Of a stretch of 64,000 bases of DNA, positions 34,625-44,157 are shown piece by piece. The first letter of the stretch is position 1, and every line of letters starts with the position of its first letter. Location of the stretch: positions 651,001 through 715,000 of the forward strand of contig NC_015580.1 of assembly GCF_000253255.1 (NCBI RefSeq). Reading direction: 5' to 3'. The translations under genes were made by a program, and so were the position numbers. Below the pieces are notes generated by a model, which searched no databases, was not told the origin of the DNA, and saw nothing but the letters and a program-made list of their open reading frames with translations. Source of the DNA: Novosphingobium sp. PP1Y (lineage in GTDB: Bacteria > Pseudomonadota > Alphaproteobacteria > Sphingomonadales > Sphingomonadaceae).

Positions 34625-36003
34625 CAGCGCAGGGCCTCGATCGAGCGGGCAGCGCTTCCCAGCGCCGCGCGGAAGGAGCCGGGATCGAACTTCTCAGGCG
34701 CGGATACGGCGACGTAGGCGCGGTTGATCTGCGCGCGGATGCCGGCCGCAGCACCGACCGTGACGCGGCCTTCGCGGACCAGTGCATTGAGCAGGGTATC
34801 GACGGCCATGACTGCCTGGGCCGAGCCGGTGTAGTCGGTCAGGCGCGGGGTGATCGCCTTGCCGGCGATCGCCGCGATCACCTGGAAGGCGGTATCGTTC
34901 GAATAGTGGCGACCGGCCAGCGCGTCCGAAAGCGTGCCCGCGGCGAAGGACAGTGCCCTCGCCGCTTCGGCGGCCTGCGGGCGGCCCTGCGCCATGGCGG
35001 CGTGGAAGGCCTTTGCGGCGGCGTCGTAGCGGGCGGCCTGACCGGGCGCGAGCGTCGAAGCGACGGCGGAGAGCATGATCATGTTCTCGTCGTTGTAGGG
35101 CGGGTTGCCGAAGGGGATCGGGCGCCCGGGATTGGTCTCGAACGTGCGCTTCGCGGCCGGATTGTCGGTGATCTGGCGGTGGCAGGAGTGGCAGTCGTAG
35201 AAATAGAACTGCGGGAACATGCCCTCGGTGGCGAGCGAGGCATTGGTGAACAGGCGCGTCGAGCGTTTGACCGCTTCGGCCTGGCCCACGGCCCAGAGCT
35301 GCAGGCTGTCCAGCCTTCCCTTGCGCTTCACGTAGTCGGCGTCGAGGTTATAGTGGGCCTGCAGCGAGGAAAAGAGGTCGAGCTCGAACGACACGCGCGG
35401 GTGGCCCGCCGCCATCATCGAATGCGTGACGAACTGGCCCGGCTTGTCGCTGCCAAAGTGGCAGTCGAGGCAGACCGAGGCGCGCACTTGCGGTTTTTCG
35501 AGCGGGATCATGCCCGCCGCGACGTTCGAGGCATGGGTAGCCGGCATTGCGTAGTGGCTGGAGAGCCAGCCCGAAGCCGGGCCATGGCAGGATTCGCAGC
35601 CCACCCCGTCGGAGGCGAGGAAGCGTCCCCCGCGCGCGGCATTGGGCGCATTCGTGGCATGGCAGCCGAGGCAGGCAGAGGCCGAAGCGGCATTGCCCAG
35701 CCCCAGAGCCGAGGCGATGCGCTGGCCGCGCGGGGTGGAAAGGACTGCAGTGGCACGGCTGTGCGCGCCGGTCTCGCTCGACGGTTCCTGCCAGATGCGC
35801 AGTTCGTCCTGACGCACGACCTTGCCGTCGCCTTCGCTGCGGCCGTGGCAGGTCGACCCGGCGCAACTGGCGACACCCTCGTAGCTGTCGGCCGTGGCGG
35901 CGTTGGACCAGACCATGACCAGAGCGGCTAAGATCGCCGCGATGGTCAGGTACAGGCGCGTCCCTGCGCGAAGTCCGGTTCCGATTACCCCCGAATGGGT
36001 CAC
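34624..36003 (-). CDS. pentaheme cytochrome c, cytochrome c554-like
   Basis: 459 residues from GTG 36003, overlapping the TpsA stop (GTGA). One N-terminal hydrophobic segment (TRLYLTIAAILAALVMVW) serves as signal peptide or anchor. Heme sites: an unusual CAGSTCH (CX4CH), then CLGCH, CESCH, CLDCH and CHSCH. The region 'GCESCHGPASGWLSSHY' to 'CLDCHFGSDKPGQFVTHSMMAAGHPRVSFELDLF' matches the cytochrome_C554 family pattern, with His ligands supplied after each site. The C-terminal 160 residues carry no heme motif and look helical. It is a plausible periplasmic electron carrier between the inner-membrane decaheme and the outer-membrane cytochrome. Confidence 0.88.
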   Translation of the reverse strand: MTHSGVIGTGLRAGTRLYLTIAAILAALVMVWSNAATADSYEGVASCAGSTCHGRSEGDGKVVRQDELRIWQEPSSETGAHSRATAVLSTPRGQRIASALGLGNAASASACLGCHATNAPNAARGGRFLASDGVGCESCHGPASGWLSSHYAMPATHASNVAAGMIPLEKPQVRASVCLDCHFGSDKPGQFVTHSMMAAGHPRVSFELDLFSSLQAHYNLDADYVKRKGRLDSLQLWAVGQAEAVKRSTRLFTNASLATEGMFPQFYFYDCHSCHRQITDNPAAKRTFETNPGRPIPFGNPPYNDENMIMLSAVASTLAPGQAARYDAAAKAFHAAMAQGRPQAAEAARALSFAAGTLSDALAGRHYSNDTAFQVIAAIAGKAITPRLTDYTGSAQAVMAVDTLLNALVREGRVTVGAAAGIRAQINRAYVAVSAPEKFDPGSFRAALGSAARSIEALR

Positions 36004-39000
36004 TTGGATTGCCCCCCTACGCAGCCCTCCGTGTCCGGAGAACAGCTATCGCCCCATAGATCCTCGTTGCCAACCCCTGTAACCGGCTCGTCGACCAAGG
36101 GCAACGTAAGGTTACGTACAAGTTCCGGCAAATCCACGTTAATTTGGATTGGCGGCGGTGAAAGTAGTGCGCCGACATTATTTTCGGGCGTTACCGGATA
36201 TTCGATATCCGTCTTGGTGCGGATGATTGATTCGAGCCCATTGTCTGTTTGCAGCAAAGTACAGGTCAGCCCGATCACGCACCCGTTAACCGTCGAGAGC
36301 GGGTTGAACGGTCCGCCCGCAGCCGCCGCATTGCCGTTGACGGTAACCAGGGTCACGGTGTCGAGGCCGGTCAGTGCGTTTCCGGCCGAATCGATGAGCA
36401 CCCCGTTCACGACGATCCTTGTGCCCGTCCCTGCGGTGGTGATCGAAAGGGCATTGGCGGTGAAGCCGCGCCGGTCGGCGAAGGCGGTGGTTGCGCCCAG
36501 GTTCTGGATGAAGATGCCATCGGTGACGCTGGCCTCGATCGCGCCTGCCAGCAGACCGCCTCCCGAACCCGCCGCCGGTTGGCCCATCAGCCCATCGATC
36601 GCGGTGATGTCCGGCGCTGTGTCGATCTGCCCGATTGCGCCCGAGGTGGCGGCGGTGAAGCGGTCGGCCGTGACCCGCAGGAGGCCAAGCGCGCCGCCAT
36701 TCGCGTTGGTCATGGCGATTGCGCCCAGGTCCGTGGCGACTTCGACTCTCGGCGCGGCAAGGGCCAGTGTGTCGAGCGCGCCGGAAGTGGTGAGCGCGAC
36801 GTTCCCGATGACAGAGATGCGCCCGTTCGATGTCAGCGAAAGCGTCCCGCCGGTGCCGAGCGCAAGGCCGGGGCCAAAGCCCAGCGCGAGGTCGCCGACC
36901 CGGACTTCGCCGGTTCCGGTCTGGACCGAAAAGGAGATCGCACTATCGGCGAAGACCTGTTGCAGTTCTCCATTATCGAGACTGTAGCCGCTCCCCGCTG
37001 CAGCACCGCCGATGCTGCTGAGGTTGGCGCCGTTGCTGTTCGTGAACGTCACGCTGGTCGTCCGCCCGCGCTGGCCGACCTGTGCGTCCGGCCCGATGAC
37101 GATATCCTGCGAAGTGGCGGTCATCGTGCCGCCGACGGCGAACCCGTCGATGGTCAGGGTCTGTCCCGCGCTCATCGCAAGGAGGCCGGTTGCCGTCGCA
37201 TTGCCGGCGATGGCAGCATTGGCACCCGCATCGACCGCCAGATCGGCGCTGGAGTTGAGCGCGCCGGTTGCCGTGACGTCCTGCCCGGCGGCAATCGCGA
37301 TGCCGGCGCCCGATACGTTCCCGGTGTTCGAGAACGAGCCGGCCGTGCTTGCGAGGTCGACGCTGCCGGTGGCGCTTGCATTGACGATGTCGAGGTTGCC
37401 TTGCGTGCGAAGCGCCAGGTTTCCGCCTGTTGCAGTGGCATCGGCGAAGGCAAGACTGCCGCTCGAGGCGATGTCGAGCGACGTGCCGCTTGCCGTGACC
37501 GGACCGGTCGAGAGCAGGTCGGCTACCGCCAGGGTACCATTCGCCTGCAGCAGGGTGCTTGCGCCCGACGAAAGGCCCTGCAGGCTCAGCGCGGTGCCGG
37601 ACGTGATCGAGGCCTGGCCGCCGCTGACGATGGCGCCGCTTGCCGTGACTGCATTGCCAGCCGTAATTGCCAGCGCATCGGCAGAGGTCAGGCTGGCGAA
37701 GGTCACGTCCTGTGCGCCGTTCAGTGTAACGCCGGTCCCGCTCAGCAGGCCGGTGATCGCGATGGAGCCGCCAGTGCTCGTGAGCTGGGCAGTGCCCGTT
37801 GCGCTGCCGTTGCCGAAGGTGAGGTCGCCTGCAGTCTGGATCGACAGGTTGCCTGCCGTGGCGTCGGCGGAAGCGAAGGTAAGCGCACCGGTCGAGGCAA
37901 TGTCGATCGACTGGCCTAGCGCCGTGACAAGACCCGTCGAGGTGAGCTGGGTCACCGCAACCGGACCGGCGCTCGACTGCAGCACGGTGGTGCCGCCCGA
38001 AACGAGGCTTGGCAGCGAAATTCCTGCATCGGCCACGATCGCGGTATTGCCTGTCGCCGTGACGAGTGCGGTCGACGAGAATGTCCCGCCCGCGGCAACG
38101 TCAAGGGTTCCGCCAGAGGTGAGATTGGCGTTGGCGGTGACGTCCGTGCCTGCGCCAATTGCGATGCCGGCGCCATTGACCGCGCCGTTGATGCTGACCG
38201 CGCCATTGCTGCTGGTGAGCGTCACCGCGCCGGTGGCATCGACTGTCGCGACGACGAGGTCGTCGGTGACGGCCAGGGCCAGATCGCCGCCGGTCGCATC
38301 GGCATCGGCGAATGTCAGGCCGCCGCTGGACCCGATCGAGACCGACAGGCCGGAGACAGTCACCGGACCGGTCGAGAGCAGGTCGGCAATGTTTACCGGG
38401 CCCAGCGCGGAGAACAGGCCGGTTGTCCCACCCGAACTCAGACTCCCGAGATCGATGCCGGTCGCGCCGTCGATCAGCATGTTGCCGGCGCTGGTGATCA
38501 GGCCGGTGCCGGTGATCTGGCCTTGCGTCGAGGTGATCGTCAGCGCGCCGCCGGCATCGAGGCTGCCGGTGCCGAGAATATTGAAGACGGCATCGCCGGT
38601 GGTGGTGAAGGTCGTTTCGCCCACGACCGATATCGCCGCGTCGGCGGTGCGCAGGTAGAGGCCCTGGCCATCGGCCCGGGCGGTATCGCCGGTCGCGGTT
38701 GCGTCGAACGTACCGAAGACGGTCAGCGCCCCGCTGGGGGTGGCCGCAGAGCTGCCGATCTTCAGGAATCCTGCGACGGTCGGCGGAGCGGTGCCGCCCG
38801 GATTTGTCCCGCCCGAGGCATCTGCAGTGAGGACTGCATTGCCCACCACGTCGAAAGTGCCCCCTTCCGAGGCGAGGCCGGCACTGCCGCCGCTCGCGAG
38901 GCCCTGCGTCAGCGAATCCACGCTGTTGGCGCCGCCCGTCGCGGAGCCGTCGACGCGCAGGTCGGTGCCCACGGTCATCGAGCCGGTGCCCTGCTGTCCG

Positions 39001-42000
39001 GCACTGGCGCTGCCGCCGAAGGCATTGCCGCCCAGCGCGCCCGCTACCGAACCGTCGCCGCCGATGGCGTCGGCAAGGACGGAGACGAGGCCGTTGAGCG
39101 TAACAATGCCGCCGCCGCTGCCGGACAGCACGGCGAGGCCGCCGGTGCTGTTGCCGCCGACGCCGCCCAGACCGGCTGCGCCGGCAAGGCCCCGTGCAGT
39201 GACCTGGGTGATCCCGGCGACTGTGATGGTGCCGCCAGACCCTGCCAGCCGCGCCTGTCCGCCAGTACCGTCGCCGCTGCTGCCGTTGGCCGCAGGATCG
39301 ACGTCGAGGCTCGAACCGCTGGCGTCCACCGAGATCCCGGTGCCGTTGACGATCAGGGCGCCTCCCGTGACGTCGACGCCCGCAAGGCCGCCAGTGCCAT
39401 TGCCGCCCTTCGCGCCGCCGGTGACCGAGCCGCCGATGCCCTCGGCCGAAACGTCGAGCGTGGACGCCAGCGTCATGGTGCCGCCGCCGATCGCAACCTG
39501 TGCAGTGCCGCCGGTCCCGCTACCCAGCGAATCCGCGCCGCCGACCGAGGTGAAGATCCCGCCGATGGCCCCGGCGTAGACGAGAGCCGGGTCCGCCACG
39601 TCGATCGTGCCGCCATTGAGGATGAGGCTGGCCGTCCCGCCCTGCGCAGCCGCACCATATTGGTCGGCGCCCGGCGAGGCGAAGAAATCGACGTAATCGC
39701 CGTAGGCTCCGGCCAGAATGTTGAGGCCGGGCAGCGAAGGCGAGAACACGCCAAGTGCGCTGTCGACGACGAGGCTGCCGTTGTTGGCAACCGAAACGGT
39801 CGCGGTTCCGCCCGTCGCGGTCCCCGCGCCCGATTGGCCGCCCGTGGTCTGGGCCTGCGCTTCGACCAGCAGGCTGGGCAGGGTGACTGCGGCGTTGTCG
39901 ATTGTGAGTCCGGCCGTGCCTGCGGTCATGTCCGGTGAAAAAATGGATGGACCTGCCGAACTTTCCACCTGGAAGCCGGCATTGGCGGTGATGGAGGTGT
40001 CGGAGCCGACCGTGAGCGATCCGCCCGATCCCACGCTGACCAGCGCGTTGCCGCCGTTGGCGAAGCCGCCGGAGACGGTGTTTGCGGCGGTGTAGGAATC
40101 GGCATGGACGTCAAGACTGAATCCGAGGTTCAGCGCCACGCCCTGGACGTTCACGCGCGCGCCGTTCACAAGGTCCGCAGTGGCATTGCCCGAGAAGCCG
40201 CCGCCATAGCTCTCGCCGCCATAGGCGCTGGCCTCGATGTACAGGCTGCCCCAGCTCTGGCCATTGCCGCTCAGCGAAACGAGGCCGGTGCCGCCGAAGC
40301 CGTCGCCGCCATTGCCGCTCCCGCCCGATCCATAGCCGCTGGCGTAGAGCCCCACGTTATCGAAGTCGAGCAGGCCGCCGTTGTCGGTAATCGTGATGGC
40401 CCCGCCGGTGCCGTCGCCGCCCTGAACGTCGGAATATCCGCCGTAGGAGGTTGCGTAAGTATAGAAGCTGGCGGCCGATCCCAGCGACCCGCCGGTATCG
40501 ACCAGCACGTCGATCTGGCCGGCGGTGCCGTTGCCGCCGACATTGACGCCGTCACCGCCGTCGCCAGAAGCGTCCAGGCTGAAGTTCGTGGCGGGCACCG
40601 TTCCGCCGCCGGTGGCGGTAAGCTGGATCGTGCCGCCGAACCCGTTGCCGCCGGTATCGCCGCTGCCGCCGCGCCCGTAGGCGCTGACGTTCAGATCGTC
40701 CGCAGCCAGAGTACCGGCGCTGACAATGGTGACGCTGCCGCCGTTCCCATTACCGCCGATGCCGGCCGCAATGTCCTGTCCATAACCGCTGACGTCGATC
40801 TCGAGATTGGGCGCGGTGATCGATCCGGCGCCCAGGTTGATGGCAACGCTGCCGCCCTGACCGTTGGCCGTGAGCGCGGTCGTGCTTGTGGCATCGCCGA
40901 TTGCGCGCAGGCGAATGCGGCCTGCCGCAGTCAGTGCGCCGCCGCCGTCGACGTTGATGGCCACCGCGCCGCCCTGGTCGGCGTAGCCTGCGTTGACGTC
41001 GAGCGCATAGGCAATGCCGAAGGGCGGAAAAAGCAGGTCCGAAGGCAGGCCGGTCGTGTCGTTGGCAACGATCTGCGCACCGCCCAATGCGTCGAGCTGG
41101 ACAAGGTTGATGGCACTCAGCGTCGTGAAGCGATCGAACTGCGTCAGGGTCGTCGGCGCGACGGTGATCGTGTCGGTCGCCGATGCGGTGGTCACCGAAG
41201 TGAACTGCGCATCGCCGATGGCGATATTGCCGGTTGCGACAAGCGGATTCCCGGCATCGAAACCGATGCCATGTCCGGCCGAGAGGACGACCGAGCTGCC
41301 GTCGTCCGTAGCGACTGCGGCGGCGTCGTAGCCGATGCCGCCGTTCAGCAGCATCGTCAGGCCGTCGTTCTTGCCCACCGCCACCATGTAGGCGGTCTTG
41401 ACGTCGGCCGCGCTGGTCGAGGCCGAGCCGCCGGTCGTGCCGGTATGAACCACGCCGTTGGCATCGGTGGTGCCGGTGGTGACGTTGATGTCGAACAGGC
41501 CGGCGTTGATCGTGATGTCCGCCACTTCCGCCGCGACATAGGCGATCGATCCGTCCGATCGCACGGTGCCGCCTTGCTCGATGCGCGGCGCGACGAGTGC
41601 GACGTAGGCCGCGTTCGTGGGCACTTGCGGGTTGAGCAGCGCATTGATCTGTGCCCCGCTCTGGATCGTTACCGGGGCCAGCGATCCGGCCGCGCCGGCG
41701 AACCGGATCTGGCCGGTCGGTCCGTATAGCCCGCCGGTCGTGTCGATCGGATTGGTGGTGAGCACCAGCCCGCCGACGTTGAAGGTGGCGGTCGAGCCGA
41801 CGATCACGCCATTGGGCGAATAGAACCAGACATTGCCGCCGGTCCCGCCGGCCAGGGTACTGTTCACGGTGCCGTCGAACTGGATCGTCGAACTCGTGGG
41901 ATTGCCCGTGCCATCGACGGGCACGATCCGGTTGAGCACCGTGTAGTCGGTGCCGTTGATTCCCGAATCGGTGAAGTTGGCGGTGGTCCCGCCTGTCTGG

Positions 42001-42254
42001 AAGATGACGTTGCCGCTGCCGCCCGGATCGTTCGTCGTCCAGTCGATTACGACTTCGGTGGAGCCGATGAAGACATCGGTCGTCCCGGTGCCGTCGACGA
42101 TGGAGGCGATACCGGAGTTGACCGTCCCGGTGCCCTGGAAGGACTGCGCCGCGACCGGGGTGGCGGCGATGGCCAGGACCAGCGCGGAGAGGCTCGCTCC
42201 GCAAAGCGAGGCGCGGTGTCGGCAGACGATGGCGGTATGGGGCTTCATGGTCAT
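36000..42254 (-). CDS. filamentous haemagglutinin-like two-partner secretion exoprotein (TpsA)
   Basis: 2084 residues. Signal region ends near VAAQ (about residue 36). The TPS secretion domain follows, with the beta-helix hallmark 'NVWFYSPNGVIVGSTATFNVGGLVLTT' at about 148-175. The body is a long Gly/Ala/Ser/Thr-rich beta-helix, with repeats such as 'GGNGTGG' and 'SGGTTVLQSS'. I see no cysteine in the mature chain until the last 95 residues, where two pairs occur: C1992/C1998 (CVIGLTC) and C2071/C2078. C-terminal cysteine pairs anchor HMW1-type TpsA proteins at the surface, so this one may stay cell-bound. It overlaps its TpsB gene by ATGA and the pentaheme gene by GTGA. Confidence 0.93.
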   Translation of the reverse strand: MTMKPHTAIVCRHRASLCGASLSALVLAIAATPVAAQSFQGTGTVNSGIASIVDGTGTTDVFIGSTEVVIDWTTNDPGGSGNVIFQTGGTTANFTDSGINGTDYTVLNRIVPVDGTGNPTSSTIQFDGTVNSTLAGGTGGNVWFYSPNGVIVGSTATFNVGGLVLTTNPIDTTGGLYGPTGQIRFAGAAGSLAPVTIQSGAQINALLNPQVPTNAAYVALVAPRIEQGGTVRSDGSIAYVAAEVADITINAGLFDINVTTGTTDANGVVHTGTTGGSASTSAADVKTAYMVAVGKNDGLTMLLNGGIGYDAAAVATDDGSSVVLSAGHGIGFDAGNPLVATGNIAIGDAQFTSVTTASATDTITVAPTTLTQFDRFTTLSAINLVQLDALGGAQIVANDTTGLPSDLLFPPFGIAYALDVNAGYADQGGAVAINVDGGGALTAAGRIRLRAIGDATSTTALTANGQGGSVAINLGAGSITAPNLEIDVSGYGQDIAAGIGGNGNGGSVTIVSAGTLAADDLNVSAYGRGGSGDTGGNGFGGTIQLTATGGGTVPATNFSLDASGDGGDGVNVGGNGTAGQIDVLVDTGGSLGSAASFYTYATSYGGYSDVQGGDGTGGAITITDNGGLLDFDNVGLYASGYGSGGSGNGGDGFGGTGLVSLSGNGQSWGSLYIEASAYGGESYGGGFSGNATADLVNGARVNVQGVALNLGFSLDVHADSYTAANTVSGGFANGGNALVSVGSGGSLTVGSDTSITANAGFQVESSAGPSIFSPDMTAGTAGLTIDNAAVTLPSLLVEAQAQTTGGQSGAGTATGGTATVSVANNGSLVVDSALGVFSPSLPGLNILAGAYGDYVDFFASPGADQYGAAAQGGTASLILNGGTIDVADPALVYAGAIGGIFTSVGGADSLGSGTGGTAQVAIGGGTMTLASTLDVSAEGIGGSVTGGAKGGNGTGGLAGVDVTGGALIVNGTGISVDASGSSLDVDPAANGSSGDGTGGQARLAGSGGTITVAGITQVTARGLAGAAGLGGVGGNSTGGLAVLSGSGGGIVTLNGLVSVLADAIGGDGSVAGALGGNAFGGSASAGQQGTGSMTVGTDLRVDGSATGGANSVDSLTQGLASGGSAGLASEGGTFDVVGNAVLTADASGGTNPGGTAPPTVAGFLKIGSSAATPSGALTVFGTFDATATGDTARADGQGLYLRTADAAISVVGETTFTTTGDAVFNILGTGSLDAGGALTITSTQGQITGTGLITSAGNMLIDGATGIDLGSLSSGGTTGLFSALGPVNIADLLSTGPVTVSGLSVSIGSSGGLTFADADATGGDLALAVTDDLVVATVDATGAVTLTSSNGAVSINGAVNGAGIAIGAGTDVTANANLTSGGTLDVAAGGTFSSTALVTATGNTAIVADAGISLPSLVSGGTTVLQSSAGPVAVTQLTSTGLVTALGQSIDIASTGALTFASADATAGNLSIQTAGDLTFGNGSATGTAQLTSTGGSIAITGLLSGTGVTLNGAQDVTFASLTSADALAITAGNAVTASGAIVSGGQASITSGTALSLQGLSSGASTLLQANGTLAVADLLSTGPVTASGTSLDIASSGSLAFADATATGGNLALRTQGNLDIVNASATGSVDLASTAGSFSNTGNVSGAGIAIAAGQDVTATGALNSSADLAVDAGANAAIAGNATATGLLAMSAGQTLTIDGFAVGGTMTATSQDIVIGPDAQVGQRGRTTSVTFTNSNGANLSSIGGAAAGSGYSLDNGELQQVFADSAISFSVQTGTGEVRVGDLALGFGPGLALGTGGTLSLTSNGRISVIGNVALTTSGALDTLALAAPRVEVATDLGAIAMTNANGGALGLLRVTADRFTAATSGAIGQIDTAPDITAIDGLMGQPAAGSGGGLLAGAIEASVTDGIFIQNLGATTAFADRRGFTANALSITTAGTGTRIVVNGVLIDSAGNALTGLDTVTLVTVNGNAAAAGGPFNPLSTVNGCVIGLTCTLLQTDNGLESIIRTKTDIEYPVTPENNVGALLSPPPIQINVDLPELVRNLTLPLVDEPVTGVGNEDLWGDSCSPDTEGCVGGQSK

Positions 42255-44074
42255 GACGGATCCTGCGGCCAGAGCCGTGCCCTTATTGTGAAAAGAACGC
42301 GTACATCGCCGCGTTCCTGCTGGAACCCGGCGCGTCGCAGCGGAACTGCGAAAGAGAGGTTGGCGTCGATCTTGCCGCCCCAGCGCGCCCTCAGGCCGCC
42401 ACCGGCGGAGTAGGCGCTCTGCCCGTCGCTGCCGTGGCGCCAGGCGCGCGCGGCATCGAGGAAGGCATAGGGCTGCACTGCAAGGGCCTTGTCAACGGCC
42501 CGGGCGATGCTGCCGTAGCGCAGCTCGAACGAGGAACCGATGCCGCTGTCGCCCAGCACCGTGCCGGGATCAAAGCCGCGCCCCACGGTGTAGTTGCCGA
42601 TGCTGAACTGCTCGTAGGACAGCAGGCGATCGGGCGAATACTGTGCGCGGGGTGAAACCGCGAGGGCCAGCCTGGGCATGGGGCGGAATTCGGCCGTGGC
42701 CTCGGCCCGCAGCACGAAGGCACTGGGATCGGCGAGCAGGTTGCTGATCGGAACGTGCGGGGTCAGGCAGTTGGAGAGGGGCGAACAGTCCCGGCTGGCG
42801 CCCAGCGCATCGAGCCCGTGCCGGGCCTCGACCTGAACCCCCAGGCGCCAGCGCGGTTCGGCCGCGGTATAGCCGCCGTGGCCGACAAGGCTTGCACCGT
42901 CGGCGGTATCGGCCGCGAGTCGCGCGTAGAGCACGCGCAGGTGATCGCGGGTGAGCGGCGTGGTTGCGAAATCGATGTCCTGGTTGACGATTTCGAGGCC
43001 GCCGGCCGCCTTCACCGAGACGGCGCGCTTGCGGATCAGCGGATAGCTTACCCCGATGTCTGCGGCGATGGTGTCGCTTTCGAAGGGCAGGGCGCCCGAC
43101 GGCTCGCTGCGGCCCCACAGCAGGCTGCCGCCCACGCGCAGCCCGCTGGCTCCCAGCGCGAAGTCGTGGGTCGCCTGCAGGACCGTCTGTTCCTTGAAGT
43201 CGAAAGTGTTGAACAGGCTTACGGTGGTGCGGTCGGCGAGGCCGGTGACACCGTTGAAGGTCGCCTGGATGAAGCCGCCTTCGCGTCCGTTCGCCTTCGA
43301 GCCGAGATTCTGGATACCGCCGACAAGCTCGAAGGGCTCGCGGCGGACGAGAACGTCGCCGATCACCTCGCCGGGCGCGCCCCGGGCCGGCTTGAGCGTC
43401 AGTCGGACCTGGTAGCCGGGCATGTCGCCCAGCAGCAGGAGCTGGCGTTCAGCGACATGGGTGTTGAACCAGGGCTGCTCGGTCAGCTGGGCCAGATGCG
43501 CCGCGATCGCCTTGTCGTTGGCGCCGACGTCGCCGCGCACCTGCACTTCGACCAGTCGCGCGACAAGCACGTCCATCTGCACCTGTCCGCCCTTTTCGAT
43601 CCGCTGCGGCGGGATCTGGACGGCGGCCAGGTAGCCCATCTCGCGCAGGGCCGTGGCGGCGCGGTCGCGCACTTCGCACAGGGCGGCAACGGGCAGGTCC
43701 TGCCCGGCCATGTCGCTCCAGGTGTCGTCCAGTACGCTGGGGTCGACGGCTTCGAGATGCGCGAAATTCACGCGCGAGAACGTGACGCGGGTCTGGGCGA
43801 AAGCCGGGTCGGCCAGCGGGCATGGTCCGCGCTCGATCTGGCTTTCGACTTCAAGGCGCGGACGCGGTGCGGGAAGCCTGTCGAGGACGCGGCCGGGATC
43901 GAGGGATTCGCGCGTCTGCGGCTGGGGTGTGGGCGCGGCCGTCTGTGCCCGTGCCGCCAGCGGGAATGCGGCCGCTGCAATCGCCGGGCCGAGCATCATG
44001 CTCCGCCGCAACGGACCGCTCCGCGCGCCGCATTTCCGTTTCAGATCCGCGATCGCAATCGCCCTCATTCTCAT
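42251..44074 (-). CDS. TpsB transporter, ShlB/FhaC/HecB family
   Basis: 607 residues from ATG 44074 (or 44068). A long basic N-terminus leads to a signal core (LGPAIAAAAFPLAARA). A Pro-rich linker and two POTRA-like domains follow (about 75-240, including 'ATALREMGYLAAVQIPPQRIEKGGQVQMDVLVARL'), then a 16-strand-type barrel. The conserved loop 6 motif appears as 'YTVGRGFDPGTVLGDSGIGSSFELRYG' (RGF in place of RGY). TpsB proteins sit in the outer membrane and export the cognate TpsA, here the overlapping downstream gene. C-terminal 'VLFTIRARLWPQDPS' is a little longer than the usual barrel end. Confidence 0.93.
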   Translation of the reverse strand: MRMRAIAIADLKRKCGARSGPLRRSMMLGPAIAAAAFPLAARAQTAAPTPQPQTRESLDPGRVLDRLPAPRPRLEVESQIERGPCPLADPAFAQTRVTFSRVNFAHLEAVDPSVLDDTWSDMAGQDLPVAALCEVRDRAATALREMGYLAAVQIPPQRIEKGGQVQMDVLVARLVEVQVRGDVGANDKAIAAHLAQLTEQPWFNTHVAERQLLLLGDMPGYQVRLTLKPARGAPGEVIGDVLVRREPFELVGGIQNLGSKANGREGGFIQATFNGVTGLADRTTVSLFNTFDFKEQTVLQATHDFALGASGLRVGGSLLWGRSEPSGALPFESDTIAADIGVSYPLIRKRAVSVKAAGGLEIVNQDIDFATTPLTRDHLRVLYARLAADTADGASLVGHGGYTAAEPRWRLGVQVEARHGLDALGASRDCSPLSNCLTPHVPISNLLADPSAFVLRAEATAEFRPMPRLALAVSPRAQYSPDRLLSYEQFSIGNYTVGRGFDPGTVLGDSGIGSSFELRYGSIARAVDKALAVQPYAFLDAARAWRHGSDGQSAYSAGGGLRARWGGKIDANLSFAVPLRRAGFQQERGDVRVLFTIRARLWPQDPS

Positions 44075-44157
44075 TCCCCCGGCCGGACCTGTCTGTCCGG
44101 CAAATCCTTCGTGTCAGGGCCCCGGCCGGGACCCCCTTACCCCTGTGTGCCGCGTGC

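Noticed and set aside
36249..41729. Several long plus-strand open frames (400-560 residues) opposite the TpsA gene
   Set aside because: They are antisense shadows of a GC-rich repetitive gene: low-complexity Arg/Ala/Gly-rich translations, no start signals, no family motifs.
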